DNA of 64,000 nucleotides from UBA1723 sp045629285 (GTDB lineage: Bacteria > Bacteroidota > Bacteroidia > Bacteroidales > Paludibacteraceae), in NCBI GenBank assembly GCA_045629285.1, contig JAZQQY010000034.1, positions 124,001-188,000 of the forward strand. Reading direction: 5' to 3'. Under the pieces are notes generated by a model that was given only the letters and a program-made list of their open reading frames with translations, was not told where the DNA came from and ran no database searches. A program made the translations under genes and the position numbers. Positions 1 through 8,757 of this stretch are shown here, one piece after another. How positions within the stretch are numbered: the stretch's first letter is position 1; each line of letters begins with the position of its first letter.

Positions 1-907
1 TTTTGATGAAACCTTCTGTATTCAAACCAACATAGTCCTTCCTATCTTTATAGATATTTGACGAAGAGTCCACCAATGTTGCTATTGAATCTTGAATTCT
101 GAATAGAAGAAATGCTTTTTTATCGTGCCAATCGTCGTCGATAGAGTCTACTGCAAAACAAATTACAGAATCATTTTCAAATTTATATTTGTAACTGTCT
201 TTGTCGCAGTGATACTGGTCGACACATTTGTTGTTGATGCTATTGATAATGTATTGTAGTTTGCCTCTATAATCCAAAAACTCATCAATAGAATTGCTAT
301 TTTGAATAATACCATATTTATTTCTATTGTCGAAAATGATTTCGTAGTTTACCTCAGGATTGTAGGTCCAATGGCAAGTGTTGTCTGCGGAGTTTACAAT
401 CAGAGTATCAACATTGTTTCCTTCTTTAAAGATTATTGAGTTTCCCCAATAAGCGCATCTGTTGTCAATTATAATACCATTAGGTCCTCCATAACTTTTC
501 AATAGCAAACGGTCTTCATAGTCTTTTTTGCTTTTTTCTATTTCTTTTTCTCTTTCAATATCTCTTGGATCTTTGGGCTTTTCCTTCCAGAATGTTCCAT
601 AAGTCACAAGACTTAGGGATATCAAAGTGAAAATTGCAAACAACAAGGATGCTAAGCTTCTTTTGCTCTCTCCAGATATGAAATGATATAGAGTCTTGAC
701 AGTAGAGTATGTGCCGATTATCACCAAAGGCAGATAGATAATCAATCCCAACATTAGTGCAAAAATGACAAGCCCGCCCAAATGATGACCTGGGGAAACA
801 TGATCAAATGGAGATTCTTTGCATGGCTGAAAAACAAATATGTTGATATTGACAATTGCCAATAGTGTCATGAAAACAGCCATTACAACTGGGTCTAATT
901 TTTTCAT
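1..907 (-). CDS. Hypothetical multi-pass membrane protein, 3' end outside window
   Basis: An open frame on the minus strand starts at ATG 905-907 (MKKLDPVVMAV) and runs off the left edge without a stop, so about 302 residues are visible. Three hydrophobic segments lie near residues 7-27, 44-66 and 84-104. They are followed by a charged, coil-like stretch (KEKPKDPRDIEREKEIEK) and then a polar domain containing a few cysteines. The preceding gene on this strand stops at 914, only 6 nt upstream, so the two are probably co-transcribed. I do not recognise a family; an inner-membrane anchor with a soluble C-terminal domain is all that can be said. Confidence 0.7.
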   Translation of the reverse strand, partial: MKKLDPVVMAVFMTLLAIVNINIFVFQPCKESPFDHVSPGHHLGGLVIFALMLGLIIYLPLVIIGTYSTVKTLYHFISGESKRSLASLLFAIFTLISLSLVTYGTFWKEKPKDPRDIEREKEIEKSKKDYEDRLLLKSYGGPNGIIIDNRCAYWGNSIIFKEGNNVDTLIVNSADNTCHWTYNPEVNYEIIFDNRNKYGIIQNSNSIDEFLDYRGKLQYIINSINNKCVDQYHCDKDSYKYKFENDSVICFAVDSIDDDWHDKKAFLLFRIQDSIATLVDSSSNIYKDRKDYVGLNTEGFIK

Positions 908-913
908 AGTCTT

Positions 914-1402
914 TTAGTCTTCATGTTTTACATTCCTATCATACAACAAAGAATCGCCTTTGTATAGGTTCCCATCGACAGATTTGTAGAACCTGTTTTG
1001 GGAATCTACGGAAACGTATTTGATCATGCATGAATTCCAATTGATAGATCTGTCAATATTTACTATTGTTTCTGGAATAAACAAAGTATCACAATTTTCG
1101 ACTCCATAATTTCTACTTAGTTCGATGACCTTATACAAAACTCCATTATGAGTCACTGTTGCTGGAATCCTCAGGTTAGAATTATGTCCAACCCATCCTG
1201 GAGACATGGCAACCTCTTTTCTTTGTTTGTTGATGTAAGTGAAGGACATCATAATGCCGTCGATTTTCTGCTCAAATACAAAATTGTCATCGTATTGTTT
1301 ATGAGGCTTTTTTTCGCGTGGAAGGACCATGTGCACAAAGGTAATCAGAGTCCAAATGACAACAATTGAACAGACTATTATCGCTAATATTTTTTTATTC
1401 AT
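914..1402 (-). CDS. Small envelope protein with a BspA-like leucine-rich-repeat segment
   Basis: 162 residues. An N-terminal hydrophobic segment (about residues 5-27) is an uncleaved anchor or signal. The C-terminal half resembles one or two BspA-type (LRR_5) repeats: 'LFIPETIVNIDRSI', 'IKYVSVDSQNRFYKSVDG' and 'NLYKGDSLLY' follow the usual pattern of these surface proteins (IPxxVxxI, then VDxxNxxYxSxDGxLY). BspA proteins normally carry many repeats, so this is a minimal or truncated member. The next gene on the strand begins 6 nt downstream, suggesting a two-gene unit. The LRR assignment is by eye; the function is unknown. Confidence 0.65.
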   Translation of the reverse strand: MNKKILAIIVCSIVVIWTLITFVHMVLPREKKPHKQYDDNFVFEQKIDGIMMSFTYINKQRKEVAMSPGWVGHNSNLRIPATVTHNGVLYKVIELSRNYGVENCDTLFIPETIVNIDRSINWNSCMIKYVSVDSQNRFYKSVDGNLYKGDSLLYDRNVKHED

Positions 1403-1540
1403 ATCTTTTTATTTTGTGCACAAAGTAACGCAATTTTTAGGTAGAATCAAAATTTATATTCCCTACCGACATTAAACACCTAACTGCGTAATTGTGTATT
1501 GTATATAATTGGAACTGTATCCCGTAGGAATTTTATATCG

Positions 1541-1570
1541 AAAAAAAAGGGCAGGAATCAATCCCGCCCT
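1541..1570 (-). terminator. Rho-independent terminator of the amidotransferase gene
   Basis: Read on the minus strand, a hairpin with GGGC/GCCC outer and GGA/TCC inner pairs is followed by eight T. It lies 36 nt after the stop of the gene ending at 1606. Between the two is a short tandem repeat of ATTATGAATTATGC (about 1571-1602). Confidence 0.75.
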
Positions 1571-1605
1571 AATTATGAATTATGCATTATGAATTATGCA
1601 TTGAA

Positions 1606-3471
1606 TTATCTCTTGTCTACGTTTCCTTCGTAGAAATTGATGAATGCGTTAGTCACCAAACGATTTCCACCAGGAGTAGGGTAGTCGCCAGAGAAATACC
1701 AGTCGCCACTATGGTTTGGACAAGCGACGTGAAGGTTTTCAAGTGACTGATAAACAATCTCTACTGGAGTCTTGACCTCTTTTGGAGTAAGCAATTCTGC
1801 AATCTCTGCCGAGATCTCCTCGTCGGAGAATGGAGAGTAGATGTCCTTGACATAGTTGACATACTCTTCTTTCTTCTTGCCTACCTGAGCCTTGCTCTTC
1901 TTGTATACTTCCTCGATGACGTTTTCCATACCTCTCTTCTTAAGAAGTGAGATAGCTGCCTTGAATGCGATAAACTCACTCATTCGGCTCATGTCGATAC
2001 CGTAGCAGTCTGGGAAACGAACCTGTGGAGATGACGATACGATGACGATCTTCTTTGGCTCAAGACGGTTAAGAATCTTGATGATACTCTGCTTCAAAGT
2101 TGTACCTCTCACGATAGAGTCGTCGATCACCACAAGGTTGTCTGTCTTTGGATGTATAGATCCGTAAGTGATATCGTAGACGTGGGCTGCCATATCATTA
2201 CGGTTTTTATCCTGCGCGATGAATGTACGCATCTTGATATCCTTGATGGCGATCTTCTCCTGACGTGGACGAGCAGAAAGAATCTTGTCTAATTCCTCAT
2301 CTGAGAATTTCTTGCCAGAAAGAATAGCACGTTTCTTATCCTCAATCATCTCATTTTCAATACCGTGCATCATTCCGTAGAATGCCACTTCGGCTGTGTT
2401 TGGAATAAATGAGAAGACGGAATTATTCAAGTCGTTGTCGACTGCCTTTAGAATCTGTGGAGTAAGAAGTTCACCAAGTTTTTTACGCTCCTGGTAGATG
2501 TCGATATCACTACCGCGTGAGAAATAGATGCGCTCGAATGAACACTTCTTGATTTCTCCAGCCTCACGGATCTGCTCAAGGTGGAAAGACGCGTCCTTCT
2601 TGATGATGATTGCCTGGCCAGGCTCAAGCTCCTTGATGTCATCCATCTTGACATTCATCACAGTCTGGATGACTGGTCGCTCACTTGCCGCAACGATGAT
2701 CTCGTCGTCGTAATAATAGAATGCTGGACGGATTCCGTTTGGATCACGGAAGATGAACGAGTCACCGTGACCTACCATACCGCAGATGCAGTAACCGCCG
2801 TCGAAGCCCTTCTCACTTCTGCGAATCACCTCTCCCAAGTCGACATTCTTCTCGATAAGTTCGGAAATCTCATCGTATGATTTGCCCTGAGCGTCGTATT
2901 CATTAAACTTACGCTGAACTTCCATATCAAGCTGGTGGCCGATAGTCTCAAGCATAAGGATTGTGTCGCCCATATCACGAGGATGCTGGCCGATACGAGT
3001 TAGATTGGCAAAAACCTCGTCGACATTGGTAAGATTGAAATTACCTGCCAACACCAAAGTACGATCCTTCCAGTTGCTACGACGCAAGAAAGGATGAACG
3101 TATGAAAGTCCGGATTTTCCAGTCGTACTGTAACGAAGATGACCTAGGTACATCTCTCCGGCAAACGGAAGATTGTCGGCAGCATAATCAGGGTCAGCCC
3201 ACACTTCAGGTGTGAGATTCTGATAGTTCTGATAAACTGATTCGAAGATTTTGTCGATAGCCTGACCGCCCTCGGCTCTCTCACGGAAAATGTATTCCTC
3301 TCCAGGTTTTGCATGAAGCTTGACACAAGCCAAACCAGCGCCTTCCTGACCGCGGTTGTGTTGCTTTTCCATAAGGATATACAACTTTTCAAGACCGTAT
3401 TTCCAAGAACCATACTTCTCGTAATAGTACTTAAGCGGCTTTCTTAATCTAACATACGCAATTCCGCACAT
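1606..3471 (-). CDS. purF: Amidophosphoribosyltransferase (PurF-type, class II glutamine amidotransferase)
   Basis: 621 residues. PurF transfers glutamine-derived ammonia to PRPP to make phosphoribosylamine, the first committed step of purine synthesis. The protein starts MCGI, which leaves Cys2 as the N-terminal nucleophile after Met removal. The glutaminase domain is recognisable from 'KQHNRGQEGAG' and 'LGHLRYSTTG'. The PRPP-binding motif of type I phosphoribosyltransferases, VVIDDSIVRGTT, lies at residues 447-458. It is longer than classical PurF (about 470-510 residues), with an extended phosphoribosyltransferase half; longer homologues are known in Bacteroidota. A second shorter PurF may exist elsewhere in the genome, so which one does the main purine job is not decided here. 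A TAATTTTG -7 box lies at 3509-3516 (minus). Confidence 0.88.
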   Translation of the reverse strand: MCGIAYVRLRKPLKYYYEKYGSWKYGLEKLYILMEKQHNRGQEGAGLACVKLHAKPGEEYIFRERAEGGQAIDKIFESVYQNYQNLTPEVWADPDYAADNLPFAGEMYLGHLRYSTTGKSGLSYVHPFLRRSNWKDRTLVLAGNFNLTNVDEVFANLTRIGQHPRDMGDTILMLETIGHQLDMEVQRKFNEYDAQGKSYDEISELIEKNVDLGEVIRRSEKGFDGGYCICGMVGHGDSFIFRDPNGIRPAFYYYDDEIIVAASERPVIQTVMNVKMDDIKELEPGQAIIIKKDASFHLEQIREAGEIKKCSFERIYFSRGSDIDIYQERKKLGELLTPQILKAVDNDLNNSVFSFIPNTAEVAFYGMMHGIENEMIEDKKRAILSGKKFSDEELDKILSARPRQEKIAIKDIKMRTFIAQDKNRNDMAAHVYDITYGSIHPKTDNLVVIDDSIVRGTTLKQSIIKILNRLEPKKIVIVSSSPQVRFPDCYGIDMSRMSEFIAFKAAISLLKKRGMENVIEEVYKKSKAQVGKKKEEYVNYVKDIYSPFSDEEISAEIAELLTPKEVKTPVEIVYQSLENLHVACPNHSGDWYFSGDYPTPGGNRLVTNAFINFYEGNVDKR

Positions 3472-3600
3472 ATCGTTTTATGTGTTAAGTTAATTTCAGT
3501 TTGTGATGCAAAATTACACTTTTTTGATTAAAGTGAAAGCAGAATGTAAATCTATTTTGATAGTTTGTGTGTTTTTGTTATTCGGTTAAGGTAATGATAA

Positions 3601-4048
3601 TATATTGAGTATATTTATGACGTTTTTAAAGACGCTAATAAAGGAGTTGTCGTCAATTGTGTTTCCGACAGTATGGAAATGACAGGAGAACGTTGTTCAG
3701 GATTGGTTGTTAGTAATGAGGGTGTTATTGATAGATGTATGGTATCAGACGTTGGGTGTCGATCCATATCCTGTCTTGGATCCAACGCATGGCATTGTGA
3801 TTTATGATGAAACACTTGGTTATTGCAATAAGACGGATGACAATACCGACAGTGATGATTATGAGGATGAGAAACCATCATTTTCTGTCGCTGTGAACGG
3901 ACGAGAAATCAGAGTGTTGGGTGTGGAATCGTTCTTGATTTTCGACATGGCGGGAAAAGATGTGACAAGCAAGAATGGAGAGCTCAACAATGGAATTTAC
4001 ATTATATGTGTTAATGGAGCAGCGTTGAAGGTGGTTGTGAAAGGTTAA
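3601..4048 (+). pseudogene. Decayed 3' fragment of a GLUG-repeat surface protein with a T9SS-type tail
   Basis: Two overlapping frames together read like one protein. The first frame, open from 3601, gives NKGVVVNCVSDSMEMTG and 'CSGLVVSNEGVIDRCMVSD', the pattern of GLUG repeats (NxGxIxNC, GLV..N.G.I..C). The second frame takes over near 3740 with 'YQTLGVDPYPVLDPTHGIV', the W.QTLG.D.YPVL motif that usually follows GLUG repeats. It ends in a beta-rich tail, 'IFDMAGKDV...LNNGIYIICVNG', like a type A sorting domain. A stop (TAA at 3598-3600) closes the first frame upstream and there is no signal peptide. This is best read as a 5'-truncated, frameshifted remnant. The second frame could still be translated as 113 residues from 3707. 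Confidence 0.6.
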
Positions 4049-4153
4049 TTTCATTGACACTGGAAGAATTAAGATCCAGACTTGTAAGAGTCTGGATTTT
4101 TTTTGTATCTTTGTGATATTAACATGTTTTATGATTGTTAAAATTTAGTCATT

Positions 4154-5350
4154 ATGTGGAATGCAAAAAAAGATTTCCTATACGGTATGGCTTTGACATT
4201 TGTTCATGGTGTCGGTTCTGCTAAAATCAATTATCTTACTTTAAAATTCAACAGTCTTGAAGATGTGTTTTCCTTATCGCAAAAGGATCTGATGGAGCAG
4301 TGTCGTCTAAACGAATCTGCGGCAGTTGCTATTGCGAACAACGGAGTGACATTTCTTCGTCTGGCGGAACGGGAGTTGGAACTGGCGGAGAATAATGGAG
4401 TCAGAATATTGTCCCTCTATGATGAAGAATACCCGTCGTCTTTAGTCGACCGCCGTACAGACGCCCCATTCTTCCTATATTATAAAGGCTCCGCGTCTCT
4501 CAATAAACGAATTATTATATCCATTGTTGGCACACGCAACATGTCGCACTATGGTAAAGAGTTCACGCAATCGTTTGTCGCGGATATTGCAAAAATGTAT
4601 CCGGACGCATTGATTGTCAGTGGTCTGGCACGTGGCGTTGATATCACAGCCCATTGTGCGGCGTTGGAAAACGGTCTTGACACGCTAGCTGTGATGGGCA
4701 CTAATTTCTCTACAATATATCCGGCTGCACACCGTCGCTATATTAAGGATATTATGGAGAATGGGGGAGTGATGTCGCAGTTTCAATACCAAACAACAAC
4801 GGACAATAAAAACTTTGTGGAACGCAACCGAGTTATTGCTGCTATAGCTGATGTGGTGATTGTGGTGGAAAGTAAAGGAAATGGAGGCTCAATGTATACT
4901 GCCGATTGGAGCCATCGTTATGGAGTGCCGTTGTGTGCGTTGCCTGGCGACTATACTCGTGTGCAGAGTGAAGGTTGCAACAATCTGATTCGCAGTGGAA
5001 AAGCACATCTGATTACATCTGCTGATGACGTTACTGAAATACTTTCCTGTGGTTTGACCTCTTGTCATTCGTACAGTCAGGATCATTCTTTCCTGCGACG
5101 TGAGTCTTCCATTCCGTTGCAAGAATCTCAGGTGAAGCAAATCCCGCAATCATCAGTTTCTGTGGCTCTTAATCTTGACGGAGATAAGCGACTGATTGTG
5201 GAATTCCTCTCGTCGACAGGGCCATCACATAAGGATATTATTGCCAGGCATTTGGATAAACCGATTGCAGAGATCGTCGACATGCTCTTTGATCTGGAAA
5301 TGGATGGCATAGTGCGGGAGACGATGGGAGGCGCTTATGAAGTGGTGTGA
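4154..5350 (+). CDS. dprA: DNA-processing protein DprA
   Basis: 398 residues. DprA binds incoming single-stranded DNA in the cytoplasm and loads RecA during transformation. An N-terminal HhH/SAM-like region (about 1-70) is followed by the Rossmann-type DprA domain, marked by 'VSGLARGVDITAHCAALE', 'NRVIAAIADVVIVVES' and 'GNGGSMYTADWSHRYG'. The last 60 residues (LIVEFLSSTGPSHKDIIARH) resemble the winged-helix DML1-type tail. Length fits the family. The start ATG is preceded by a TATCTTTG -7 box at 4106-4113. The gene is conserved even in non-transformable bacteria, so it does not prove competence. A ComEA-like gene lies far away in the same window (52585). Confidence 0.92.
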   Translation: MWNAKKDFLYGMALTFVHGVGSAKINYLTLKFNSLEDVFSLSQKDLMEQCRLNESAAVAIANNGVTFLRLAERELELAENNGVRILSLYDEEYPSSLVDRRTDAPFFLYYKGSASLNKRIIISIVGTRNMSHYGKEFTQSFVADIAKMYPDALIVSGLARGVDITAHCAALENGLDTLAVMGTNFSTIYPAAHRRYIKDIMENGGVMSQFQYQTTTDNKNFVERNRVIAAIADVVIVVESKGNGGSMYTADWSHRYGVPLCALPGDYTRVQSEGCNNLIRSGKAHLITSADDVTEILSCGLTSCHSYSQDHSFLRRESSIPLQESQVKQIPQSSVSVALNLDGDKRLIVEFLSSTGPSHKDIIARHLDKPIAEIVDMLFDLEMDGIVRETMGGAYEVV

Positions 5351-5495
5351 ATTCATTTCTATGACTCCGCTTATCCGCAAAGATAAAGTATATGACTATA
5401 CGGATACTTCGACAACTATTTGCCGCTACACTTTCTTGGAGCCTTCAATGCTGAGAAAAATCGCATTCATCCCATATCTATGCGACTGGATGTGA
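5337..5495 (+). CDS. Short ORF overlapping the end of dprA, doubtful
   Basis: 52 codons from ATG 5337, overlapping the last 14 nt of dprA in another frame. The product (MKWCEFISMTPLIRKDKVY...) has no motif that I recognise. The ATG overlap is typical of translational coupling, but the ORF may equally be a gene remnant or chance. It is listed because it fills most of the gap before the converging lipoprotein gene. Confidence 0.2.
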   Translation: MKWCEFISMTPLIRKDKVYDYTDTSTTICRYTFLEPSMLRKIAFIPYLCDWM

Positions 5496-5515
5496 CTTGA
5501 CACCGTCGGGTTAAT

Positions 5516-6529
5516 TCATTCTTTCCAAAACTTCTCGTCTTCAAATTTATTTGTAGGACGATAATCCAACGCATTATGAGGAAACTCTTTTGGCATTTCA
5601 AGATAGACAAAGGATTCCCCACAATCTATGAAAAACTGTTTCTTTTCTGGATCATAATAAGCCGGGTTATATATGTGTTTATCATCCATTAGGTAAGCAC
5701 ATCTTTTTTTGTCTACATCAATGATAATAAACTTGCTTTTACCATATAATTCTTTCTTGGCCAACATGTATCTGCCATCATAAGAAATAGATACAAGTTT
5801 CGCACCTATTGCAATAGTATCTACCTTGTTTAAGTTGCCTGATTCTGCTTTGCATATAGCAAATGAATAGTCTTCAGAACCTTCAAATGGAGTGACATAT
5901 TCTACACAATAAATATAATCATCATTCACAATTTCAAAATCTACACAATGTTCAATTTCAATTGTCTTTTTCTTTATATTATCAATGTTTTTTACATCAA
6001 TAATATAAACATATTTGTCTTCTTCATCAAACCCATACGGTGGAGCATATTGATTATAACATACTACATATTGTCCATTTTTATAAAAAGAAACTTTTAG
6101 AGGTTTGTCGTCAACATTGTAATTAGATTGTATAAGTTTATAAATTTTACCATTGTTTTCTATCCAAACATCTTGGTATTCAGTTTCAACTGTGATGATA
6201 TCTTTATGCAAAACTCCAGAAATAAGAATATTCTCATTATATACAGAAACTCCATAAATAATGTTTCCACTTTGGAGATTTATCTTTTCTGTATCATCAC
6301 AATACAATGTCATACTTAATCCTTTTTGCATATACGAATTATAAGAATTCTTGTCAATTTCAGCATAAACCGGGGTTCCATTATATTGCCCTATTTTAGT
6401 TTTTGGAACTAACCCTATACGAACTTTTTTGACAAAAATTCCATATTCAATATTACTATAATATTGAATGTTTTCACTAGAACATGAAACGCATAGCATT
6501 ATTATAAAGAAAGTTATTACCGCTCTCAT
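5516..6529 (-). CDS. Hypothetical lipoprotein with a beta-propeller-like pattern
   Basis: 337 residues. The N-terminus MRAVITFFIIMLCVSCSS is a lipoprotein signal with the lipobox Cys at position 16. The body is rich in short beta-type stretches such as 'ISYDGRYMLAKKELYGKSKFIIIDVDKKRC', reminiscent of propeller blades reporting state values. No named family was recognised. It is AT-rich compared with the genes around it (many AAA, ATA and TAT codons), which may mean recent acquisition. Export to the periplasm or outer membrane is the only function-related inference. Confidence 0.65.
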   Translation of the reverse strand: MRAVITFFIIMLCVSCSSENIQYYSNIEYGIFVKKVRIGLVPKTKIGQYNGTPVYAEIDKNSYNSYMQKGLSMTLYCDDTEKINLQSGNIIYGVSVYNENILISGVLHKDIITVETEYQDVWIENNGKIYKLIQSNYNVDDKPLKVSFYKNGQYVVCYNQYAPPYGFDEEDKYVYIIDVKNIDNIKKKTIEIEHCVDFEIVNDDYIYCVEYVTPFEGSEDYSFAICKAESGNLNKVDTIAIGAKLVSISYDGRYMLAKKELYGKSKFIIIDVDKKRCAYLMDDKHIYNPAYYDPEKKQFFIDCGESFVYLEMPKEFPHNALDYRPTNKFEDEKFWKE

Positions 6530-6571
6530 TTTTTTATATATTTATAAAATTTAGTATTGTTCATCAGATTA

Positions 6572-6856
6572 TTACGATCCATAGTTGCATATATAGGAGC
6601 ATTTGCAGATTTGACAAACATTCCACATTCTATTATGCTCAACTATTCTAGAAACGGTCTTCACTTTTTTATCCAAAGATTCTTCTTGAAGAGTTGAAGT
6701 TTCTGTTCGTGAATCAGTTTGCGATGATGACGAATACAAAGACATATTATCCAACACCTCGTCAAAATCAACTTTACCTAAAATCTCTTCTGTATCCTTT
6801 GCTTGCTGATTCGCGTCACCTTTTACTATTCCTAAATAATTCAACCACCTAAACAC
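6572..6856 (-). pseudogene. Probable 5'-truncated gene remnant
   Basis: The frame can start only at GTG 6854-6856 for 94 residues, but it stays open upstream to a stop near 6915 and reads 'NVGGAILDDYPVRLVFRW' before that point, which looks like coding sequence without a start. The visible part includes 'WLNYLGIVKGDANQQAKD' and a serine-rich linker. I do not recognise a family. The lack of an ATG and the apparent continuation upstream suggest a leftover 3' end of a larger gene. It could be a genuine small protein, but evidence for that is weak. Confidence 0.35.
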
Positions 6857-6922
6857 CAGGCGAACCGGATAATCGTCGAGGATCGCTCCCCCTACATTGC
6901 TATTGTAAAAATAGAAACTTTA

Positions 6923-6954
6923 TTTGACATTAGATGCAATTTTATTTAACTTTG
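6923..6954 (+). promoter_or_regulatory. Bacteroidota-type promoter
   Basis: TTTG at 6923-6926, a 20-nt spacer, then TAACTTTG at 6947-6954. This matches the -33 TTTG and -7 TAnnTTTG elements recognised by the Bacteroidota primary sigma factor. It sits 17 nt before the start chosen for the glucosaminidase gene, which supports ATG 6972 over any upstream start. Confidence 0.75.
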
Positions 6955-6971
6955 TGGCAAACAAAGAATTT

Positions 6972-7766
6972 ATGTGTAATATAAGACTTTTGGCGGCTGC
7001 GTTTCTTGTGCAGATTTGTGTAGTGGCAAATGCATTGGAAAAGAACAGCACATACGCCAGCTATATCTCGAAATACAATAAGATTGCCGTTGAGGAGATG
7101 CGCAACAACGGCGTGCCTGCAAGTATCACACTGGCTCAAGGTTTGCTTGAGAGCGGTGCTGGTTTGAGTGAACTTGCAAAGAAAAGCAACAATCATTTCG
7201 GAATCAAATGCCACAACGAGTGGAAGGGGGAACGTGTCTACCATGACGACGACAAACTACAGGAGTGTTTCCGTAAGTACAATAATCCTGAGGAGTCGTT
7301 TGTCGACCACTCTTTGTTTTTGAAGAAGGCTCGTTATGCCTCTTTGTTCACTTTGGATCCTACCGACTATAAGGGTTGGGCAAAGGGTTTGAAGCAGTGT
7401 GGTTATGCAACAGAACCACGTTATGCTGAGCGTTTGATTGATTTGATCGAGACATACGAACTTTTCAAGTACGATAGAAAGACTGATATCGCTGAGGTTG
7501 TAAAGACAGTTCAGGAGGATCAGGTTGTTGCTGAGACAGAGAAAAAATATCTCACTGAAAGTGCGATGGGTAGCATTGCTGTCGGCCCATACCACAAGAT
7601 CATCAAGGTGAAGGGAAGAAAGGCAATCGAGGCTAGAAAAGGCGATACATACGAATCGTTGGCAAAGGAGTTCGGTATGCGTCCGTGGGAGCTTCGTTGG
7701 GCTAACCGTGCAAAACGTTACGACTCTATCGAGGTAGGTTCTCCTGTATATTTGCGTCGTTGGTAA
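6972..7766 (+). CDS. Secreted glucosaminidase-domain protein with C-terminal LysM
   Basis: 264 residues. It probably cleaves peptidoglycan glycan strands in the periplasm. A signal peptide (MCNIRLLAAAFLVQICVVANA) leads into a GH73-type N-acetylglucosaminidase domain. Key stretches are 'GVPASITLAQGLLESGAGLSELAKK', shown here only in part as ASITLAQGLLESG with its candidate catalytic Glu, then 'NNHFGIKC' and 'YNNPEESFVDHS'. The last 45 residues (KGDTYESLAKEFGM...LRWAN) form a LysM-type glycan-binding motif. ATG 6972 was chosen because the upstream in-frame start at 6924 would overlap the promoter and bury the signal peptide. Confidence 0.85.
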   Translation: MCNIRLLAAAFLVQICVVANALEKNSTYASYISKYNKIAVEEMRNNGVPASITLAQGLLESGAGLSELAKKSNNHFGIKCHNEWKGERVYHDDDKLQECFRKYNNPEESFVDHSLFLKKARYASLFTLDPTDYKGWAKGLKQCGYATEPRYAERLIDLIETYELFKYDRKTDIAEVVKTVQEDQVVAETEKKYLTESAMGSIAVGPYHKIIKVKGRKAIEARKGDTYESLAKEFGMRPWELRWANRAKRYDSIEVGSPVYLRRW

Positions 7767-7777
7767 TAATTAGACGG

Positions 7778-8152
7778 ATGAAGACAAAGTTCAAATTGCA
7801 GTATAAGATTTATTTGGTTTTGGCTTACGTAATGGCAGTGCTTTATTGCGTAAAGTACTATGACGAACCTGCCAAATTGATTCTGATTATAGCGTTGCTT
7901 GCTTTCATTGTGTGGAACTTGCCAGTCTACGAAGCGACTGAGGATGCAATCGTTGAGTGGAAACTCGGTATTCCTGGAATCTTGAAAGGCAAGGTGTTCA
8001 GGTATAGTGAGATTACACGCTATATGCCAGATAATAAGAATGCAAGGTTGAGCAATTATGGAATTTACACAGAAAATGACTCAATATTCTTGTCAGAACG
8101 AAGGTTCTCGAATCTGAAGGAATTCATTGAATATTGCCAAACAAAAAAGTAG
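7778..8152 (+). CDS. Small membrane protein, PH-like
   Basis: 124 residues from ATG 7778; the preceding TTG at 7760 would overlap the upstream gene and is unlikely. Two hydrophobic helices (about residues 10-25 and 32-48) are followed by a soluble domain. 'GKVFRYSEITRYMPDN' and 'SIFLSERRFSNLKEFIEYC' recall bacterial PH-like membrane proteins, in which a short beta domain follows two helices. The gene begins 11 nt after the glucosaminidase stop, so the two are likely co-transcribed. The function is unknown. Confidence 0.6.
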   Translation: MKTKFKLQYKIYLVLAYVMAVLYCVKYYDEPAKLILIIALLAFIVWNLPVYEATEDAIVEWKLGIPGILKGKVFRYSEITRYMPDNKNARLSNYGIYTENDSIFLSERRFSNLKEFIEYCQTKK

Positions 8153-8177
8153 AGACGTGCTGACGCGACGTCTCTAC
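8149..8177. repeat. Intergenic palindrome, GTAGAGACG family, copy 1
   Basis: GTAGAGACGT and ACGTCTCTAC flank a 9-nt centre, giving 10-bp perfect arms. It lies between two converging genes (stops at 8152 and 8182) and overlaps the last 4 nt of the upstream gene. It could act as a bidirectional terminator. Related copies occur at 13697, 44461, 55273 and 56185. Confidence 0.7.
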
Positions 8178-8181
8178 AAGA

Positions 8182-8757
8182 TTATCGGATGATTTTGAAA
8201 ACTCCGTTTTCTTCTATTTTTATGATTTTAGACGGGTTTGACGGCGTCTTGTCGTCACGCCTGAACTTCACAACATAGTCGGCTGCATTAAGGATCTCTT
8301 CGCTTATCTCTGCAAAGAATTTAGCTGAAGGTTCGCCGGAAATGTTGGCCGATGTAGATACGATAGGAAAACCGAATCTTTCACACAATGCGTGGCTGAA
8401 TTTCTCTGTTGTCACGCGGATTCCTACACTTCCGTCTTCAGCAATGACGTTAGGTGCGAGACCTTTTGCTTTGGAATAGATGATGGTAGTCGGAGTGTCA
8501 GTACACTCAATCAAATCCCATGCGATATCCGGCATCGCATCTGTGTATAGAGGAATGCGTCCTGGTGCGTCGACAAGCATGATCATGGATTTTGAATCAG
8601 CTCTACGCTTGATTTCGAACACCTTCTTTACCGCTTCTTCGTTTCTTGCATCGCAACCGATTCCCCAGATCGTGTCAGTAGGATATACGATGATTCCGCC
8701 GTTACGCAATGTGTCTATTGCGGCTTTTATATCCTCTTTATCGTAATTCTCGTTCAT
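8182..8757 (-). CDS. tsaC: Threonylcarbamoyl-AMP synthase (TsaC/Sua5/YrdC family)
   Basis: 191 residues. It makes threonylcarbamoyl-AMP from threonine, bicarbonate and ATP, the first step of t6A37 tRNA modification. The YrdC fold is shown by 'GGIIVYPTDTIWGIGCDA' near the N-terminus, 'KRRADSKSMIMLV' (the KRx...SKS phosphate-binding motif), and 'GFPIVSTSANISGEP' near residue 135. The length fits a single-domain TsaC rather than the longer Sua5. Its ATG shares a base with the stop of lptB (TAATG), suggesting translational coupling in the minus-strand operon. Confidence 0.9.
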   Translation of the reverse strand: MNENYDKEDIKAAIDTLRNGGIIVYPTDTIWGIGCDARNEEAVKKVFEIKRRADSKSMIMLVDAPGRIPLYTDAMPDIAWDLIECTDTPTTIIYSKAKGLAPNVIAEDGSVGIRVTTEKFSHALCERFGFPIVSTSANISGEPSAKFFAEISEEILNAADYVVKFRRDDKTPSNPSKIIKIEENGVFKIIR

